Shown: in pieces, positions 24,843 to 27,926 of the stretch
Position numbering within the stretch: position 1 is the stretch's first letter
Layout of the letters: each line of letters opens with the position of its first letter
Source: Phycisphaerae bacterium
GTDB taxonomy: Bacteria > Planctomycetota > Phycisphaerae > JAAYCJ01
NCBI GenBank assembly: GCA_012514125.1
Contig: JAAZAW010000263.1
Span: 1 to 27,926 of the forward strand
Reading direction: 5' to 3'
DNA: 27,926 nt
Made by a program: the position numbers and the translations under genes
The notes under the pieces: generated by a model
The model's database searches: none
Told to the model about the DNA's origin: nothing
What the model saw: the letters and a program-made list of their open reading frames with translations, nothing else

Positions 24843-24880
24843 TTAAAAGTTGTTTCGGATCGTCATCTTCCAACTTTTAA
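24843..24880. repeat. intergenic dyad between the deaminase gene and recO
   Basis: TTAAAAGTTG (24843-24852) pairs exactly with CAACTTTTAA (24871-24880). The 13-mer TAAAAGTTGGAAG encoded here on the minus strand also occurs on the plus strand at 1548-1560 after the lipoprotein gene, so it is a recurring intergenic word. Confidence 0.55.
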
Positions 24881-24907
24881 CTTTAACCCCAATCACCGCC
24901 CATGCTG

Positions 24908-25378
24908 TTAATATTTCCTACTGCCGTTCTTCTCTCGCCAATATCGAAACAGCTCGATCGCCTCTTCGCGTAAAACATCCCCCACCAGTTCCACCGAAGA
25001 CCGCCCTATTTCCTTCATCCTCTGATTGGAAATCTCAAGCTCGTGAAATCCGATTTCTTTCGCATCCGCGATTCGCGCACCGTAAACGATTCTTGAAATC
25101 CTCGACCAGTGAATCGCCGAGAAACACATCGGGCACGGCTCGCACGTAGCGTAAATCTCACAGCCCTCAAGATTAATCGTCCCAAGCTCACCACACGCCT
25201 GGCGAATCGCGTGTACTTCCGCATGGGCGGTAATATCCATCGTCGCCCAGACGACATTATGAACACAAACCACCACTTTCCCGTCTTTGACGATACACGC
25301 CCCAAAAGGCGTCTGCCCCTCATCGACGCCCTCGCGAGCCTTATCGATAGCCAGCTTCATGAATTTTTCATCATCCAT
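24908..25378 (-). CDS. nucleoside deaminase, probably guanine deaminase
   Basis: This is a 156-residue zinc-dependent deaminase of the cytidine/deoxycytidylate deaminase superfamily. The zinc site is formed by HAE (in DITAHAEVHAIRQACGELGT) and PCxxC (in CEPCPMCFSAIHWSRI). Length and sequence around these motifs, with VYGARIADAKEIGFHELEIS after them, look more like the Bacillus-type guanine deaminase than tRNA adenosine deaminase TadA. Guanine deaminase makes xanthine and ammonia for purine nitrogen use. GGGGAG precedes the ATG at 25378. It follows ptsN by 29 bases and is probably co-transcribed with it. Confidence 0.85.
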   Translation of the reverse strand: MDDEKFMKLAIDKAREGVDEGQTPFGACIVKDGKVVVCVHNVVWATMDITAHAEVHAIRQACGELGTINLEGCEIYATCEPCPMCFSAIHWSRISRIVYGARIADAKEIGFHELEISNQRMKEIGRSSVELVGDVLREEAIELFRYWREKNGSRKY

Positions 25379-25407
25379 TGTGTCTCCCCTGTACTTGTGT
25401 GGAACAT

Positions 25408-25863
25408 CTATTTTTCATGATCGAGAAACGCCTGATAAACCTCTTCCGCGGTCATAGCACGGTCGATTTGACTGCAAAACGACGGTGAGAGCATAAATCG
25501 GCTGATTCGCGCCAAAGCCTGGATGTGAGGCCCGGTCTGATCCATCGGCGACGCCAGCAAAACAATCAAATTAACAGGCTTATGATCGACACTTTCAAAA
25601 TCGATCGGTATTTTGGGTTTACCGACCGCGGCGATCAGTCGATGCACTCCCGGCGATTTACCATGCGGAATCGCCAGTCCATGTCCGATCCCCGTCGAAC
25701 GCGTCGTTTCACGATCCAGCACCGCCCGTCGAAGCGATTCAATATCGCCCACCAGCTTGGCCGAACCAACCACATCCACAAGTTCTTCAATCGCCGCAAA
25801 TTTATCTTCCGCCGTCAACGGAACCTTGATCAAGTCTATTGTAATAACTTCTGATAATTTCAT
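25408..25863 (-). CDS. ptsN: PTS EIIA protein, nitrogen-PTS type (PtsN-like)
   Basis: This 151-residue protein is a phosphotransferase EIIA domain of the fructose/nitrogen class. The phosphorylatable histidine lies in GIGHGLAIPHGKS (near residue 68). The pattern LDRETTRSTGIGHGLAIPHG and later VNLIVLLASPMDQTGPHIQAL are typical. Standing alone without transporter domains, it is more likely regulatory (EIIA-Ntr) than a sugar-transport part. The ATG at 25863 lacks a Shine-Dalgarno sequence. In proteobacteria ptsN sits near rpoN; here it heads a run leading to guanine deaminase, recO and a sigma-54-type glutamine synthetase gene. Confidence 0.85.
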   Translation of the reverse strand: MKLSEVITIDLIKVPLTAEDKFAAIEELVDVVGSAKLVGDIESLRRAVLDRETTRSTGIGHGLAIPHGKSPGVHRLIAAVGKPKIPIDFESVDHKPVNLIVLLASPMDQTGPHIQALARISRFMLSPSFCSQIDRAMTAEEVYQAFLDHEK

Positions 25864-25865
25864 CG

Positions 25866-25893
25866 TTTAATTTCTTATGAAGATGTCTATAAT
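25866..25893 (+). promoter_or_regulatory. candidate promoter for the B12-type radical SAM gene
   Basis: A perfect TATAAT at 25888 has TTTAAT 16 bases upstream at 25866. The gene starts 82 bases downstream. The same gap must also hold the divergent ptsN promoter. Confidence 0.4.
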
Positions 25894-25975
25894 AATTGAA
25901 GTATATGATTAAAGAGTGCCCGTTTCAAGACGAAACAATCGGGGCCGTCCAAACCCCAAAACTAAGAAAGCGTAG

Positions 25976-27424
25976 ATGATGAGCACATTTTTTGCCGAAC
26001 CCAAAACCCGACATAAAATCAGGTTAATCAATCCGCGAAGTGCCCTTTCGACCATTACGATTCCGAAGGTAATTCAGACAATGACCTTCTCGCGAAAAGC
26101 GCTGTTTATGCCCTTGAACCTGGCCATTTGTGCCTCGCTCGTACCACAGGACTGGGACGTCGAAATCTACGATGAATGCGCCGAAGACGCCCCGCACACC
26201 CCCATCGCCGATTGCGATCTCGTCGGTATCGGCGCGATGACCACACAATCCACTCGAGCCTATGAACTTGCCGACCAATACCGAAAACTCGGCGTCAAAG
26301 TGATCCTCGGCGGCATACACCCCTCCGCCCTTCCCGACGAAGCCTCCCAACACGCCGACGTCGTCGCCATCGGTGAAGCCGAAGCCACCTTACCGCACAT
26401 CTTCAACGATTATCTCAACAATGAACTCAAATCCCGATACGACTGGCGAGAATACCCCTCCGCCCCTATCGCCACACCCAGAAAAGACCTCCTCGACCCC
26501 AAAAAATATCTCGTCTTCAATCCGATTCAAACCACGCGAGGCTGCCCGCATAACTGCTCATTCTGCACCACCCCCGCGATCTTTGGACGAAAATTCCGTC
26601 AACGCAGCATCGACGATATCGTCGAAGAAATCCGCCACGCCAAAGAAACCTTCGGCTCGAAGGTGTTTATCTTCTCCGACGATAATTTCGCCGGCAACCG
26701 CAAATGGGCCATCGAATTATGCAATAAACTCATCCCCCTGAATATCAAATGGGCCTCCCAGTGCGAAATTCTCATCAGTGAATCCGACGAACTCCTCACC
26801 GCCATGCGAAACAGCGGCTGTATAGGCCTGATCCTGGGCCTCGAAAGTGTTTCTCCAAACACGCTCAAAGACGCTGGAAAAAAATTCGTCTCCGCCGACA
26901 CCTACACCTGGCGGATCAAAAAAATCAATTCCTACAACATCAGTCTTTGGGGCGCATTTATCTTCGGCTTCGACCACGACAACTGGCAGACCTGCCGCGA
27001 CACCTGCCGATTTGCCCAACGTGCCGATTTATCGATGGCATGCTTCCCGATCCTCACGCCCTACCCCGGCACAGAGATGTTCAAACGTTACGAATCCCAG
27101 GGCAGAATCCTCACCCGCGACTGGACCAAATACAACGGCTCAACGGTGGTCTTTCAGCCGGAAAATTTCTCCATACAGGAATTACGTCACGCCCAGATGT
27201 CCGCCTTCCACGAATTTTATCATCCCCGTTCCGCCTTCAAACGATTAAAACTCTTGCCCTTCAAAAAACACGCCTGGATCGCCAACATAGCCAGTTATTT
27301 AGGTCTGTGGTTCTACTTCAACCACAAAAACCGCCACCTCCCCCAATTCGCCGACTTCCAAAACCCCTACGCCCCGGCGTGGAATTATCACGAAAAAATA
27401 GCAATGCCTTCGGTTGATGATTGA
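25976..27424 (+). CDS. B12-binding-domain radical SAM protein
   Basis: This 482-residue protein has the two-part plan of cobalamin-dependent radical SAM enzymes. Residues about 14-150 are a Rossmann-like B12-binding-type domain (WDVEIYDECAEDAP, DLVGIGAMTTQSTRAYELAD, VILGGIHPSALPDEA, DVVAIGEAEATLP). Residues about 180-400 are the radical SAM core with cluster cysteines C190, C194 and C197 (RGCPHNCSFC) and IFSDDNFAGN, LILGLESVSP and PYPGTEMFKRY. The canonical DxHxxG cobalamin-ligand motif is not seen, so cobalamin may bind base-off without a protein His ligand. Adjacent ATGs at 25976 and 25979 are both possible starts. The gene stands alone and its coding strand is C-rich, unlike the genes on the left. 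The substrate is unknown. Confidence 0.85.
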   Translation: MMSTFFAEPKTRHKIRLINPRSALSTITIPKVIQTMTFSRKALFMPLNLAICASLVPQDWDVEIYDECAEDAPHTPIADCDLVGIGAMTTQSTRAYELADQYRKLGVKVILGGIHPSALPDEASQHADVVAIGEAEATLPHIFNDYLNNELKSRYDWREYPSAPIATPRKDLLDPKKYLVFNPIQTTRGCPHNCSFCTTPAIFGRKFRQRSIDDIVEEIRHAKETFGSKVFIFSDDNFAGNRKWAIELCNKLIPLNIKWASQCEILISESDELLTAMRNSGCIGLILGLESVSPNTLKDAGKKFVSADTYTWRIKKINSYNISLWGAFIFGFDHDNWQTCRDTCRFAQRADLSMACFPILTPYPGTEMFKRYESQGRILTRDWTKYNGSTVVFQPENFSIQELRHAQMSAFHEFYHPRSAFKRLKLLPFKKHAWIANIASYLGLWFYFNHKNRHLPQFADFQNPYAPAWNYHEKIAMPSVDD

Positions 27425-27760
27425 TGGATGTAAAATATTACACCGTTCCCCGTTCAGCTAAAAACATCTCGATCGCCTGACCAATTCCTGTCATCCGCAA
27501 ACGCCCGCCTCCCTCCGCCATTCCCGCAAAAAGCAGGAATCCTGTCTCTGCCTGCAATTTCCAGCAGCCTTACCCATTGCCATTCCGCTCCCCGTCTTCA
27601 CGTGGAAAAACTCAAAAAATCGGCAGGGCAATCGCATGAAAACCATGTTTAATTTTAATATTTATTAATATTTACGCGATTTGGGTTTTCTGTGATAAGA
27701 TAAACCGCTCGAATACGCCAAAAAACCGACCGCCAAAGGCAAAAAATCGATCAAAAATCC
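27425..27760. other. intergenic stretch without a convincing gene
   Basis: No start codon with a plausible frame, RNA signature or terminator was found. It contains one REP-like inverted repeat (27520-27540) and an AT-rich run (about 27650-27675, TTTAATTTTAATATTTATTA), and leads into the 21-bp repeat array. Confidence 0.6.
27520..27540. repeat. short REP-like inverted repeat
   Basis: ATTCCCGC and GCAGGAAT pair, with one mismatch, around a five-A loop. The sequence resembles the common intergenic ATTCCCGC...GCGGGAAT hairpin family. Confidence 0.5.
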
Positions 27761-27926
27761 TCAAAAGTCGATCGACTTTCCCAATTTGTCGATCGACTTT
27801 TCCATTTTGTCGATCGTCTTTTCCGATTTGTCGATCGACTTTTCCGATTTGTCGATCGACTTATTCAATTTGTCGATCGACTTTTTCGCTTTTTGGGGTG
27901 TCCGGTCAAAATTTCCGGAATGACAA
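27761..27926 (-). CDS. possible C-terminus of a heptad-repeat protein (runs off right edge)
   Basis: The minus-strand frame is open from the window edge to a TGA at 27763-27761, giving 54 residues. The 21-bp repeats read as heptads: KSIDKLN, KSIDKSE, KSIDKSE, KTIDKME, KSIDKLG, then KSIDF. Taking Ile as position a, position d is L, S, S, M, L, F, so a short coiled coil is possible. Changes between units are mostly conservative (S to T, L to M). The start of the frame is outside the window. The alternative is that the array is non-coding and the frame is open simply because 21 is a multiple of three. Confidence 0.3.
   Translation of the reverse strand, partial: CHSGNFDRTPQKAKKSIDKLNKSIDKSEKSIDKSEKTIDKMEKSIDKLGKSIDF
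27767..27892. repeat. 21-bp tandem repeat, six units, each with palindrome GTCGATCGAC
   Basis: Units begin at 27767, 27788, 27809, 27830, 27851 and 27872, exactly 21 bases apart. The consensus is GTCGATCGACTTTTCC, then a variable base, then ATTT. Five units keep the perfect 10-bp palindrome GTCGATCGAC; the third has one change (GTCGATCGTC). The A/T-rich linkers vary more than the palindromes. The spacing equals two helical turns, so the sites face one side of the DNA. The array also stays open in the minus-strand frame described separately. Confidence 0.92.

Noticed and set aside
27767..27892. CRISPR array
   Set aside because: The period is only 21 bp, the intervals between palindromes are about 11 bp and similar to each other, and no cas gene is present.

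Overview
This window most likely comes from a planctomycete, probably class Phycisphaerae. That is an inference from gene content, not a search. The pointers are a PQQ-propeller protein ending in a dockerin-like calcium-binding repeat, a type III glutamine synthetase, a UxaE-type tagaturonate epimerase, several lipobox proteins and mid-range GC. Start codons TTG and GTG are common, and several genes lack a Shine-Dalgarno sequence.

Layout. 1-994: 5' end of thiC on the minus strand, behind a consensus promoter and a TPP riboswitch. 995-5485: a small lipoprotein with a strong terminator, uxaE and rsmE on the minus strand, then an acidic membrane-tailed protein and a CAP-domain lipoprotein on the plus strand. 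5610-7937: a large fusion protein that joins a PqqD/RRE-like N-terminus, a radical SAM core, a SPASM-like region and an ArsM-like methyltransferase. 8296-12676: a translation and housekeeping cluster, ffh-rpsP-trmD-rplS-yraN-tatD. rimM is missing from its usual place, and tatD carries a one-base frameshift. 12780-12852: tRNA-Lys(UUU). 12864-18911 (minus): a sugar-isomerase-like TIM barrel, an eight-bladed PQQ propeller with dockerin-like tail, then nth, a membrane-anchored protein, an orphan class I fumarase beta subunit and trpE as a tightly packed run. 19108-21490 (minus): pta-ackA, the acetate/ATP overflow pair. 21704-25863 (minus): ptsN, a guanine-deaminase-like protein, recO and glnN-type glutamine synthetase with a good sigma-54 promoter. 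25976-27424 (plus): a B12-binding-type radical SAM protein. 27425-27926: no clear gene, ending in six 21-bp repeats built on the palindrome GTCGATCGAC. Read on the minus strand, these also encode a heptad-repeat peptide running off the edge.

Themes. Left to right there is thiamine control, pectin/uronate use, a possible peptide- or small-molecule-modifying radical SAM/methyltransferase, core translation, and then fermentation and nitrogen assimilation. The ptsN-deaminase-recO-glnA stretch with a sigma-54 site reads as a nitrogen-related neighbourhood. Plus-strand base composition appears to change from G-rich to C-rich across the window whatever the gene orientation, which would fit a replichore switch.

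The most interesting items are the 775-residue fusion protein, the 21-bp palindrome array, the sigma-54 promoter with upstream palindromes at glnA, and the apparent skew switch.
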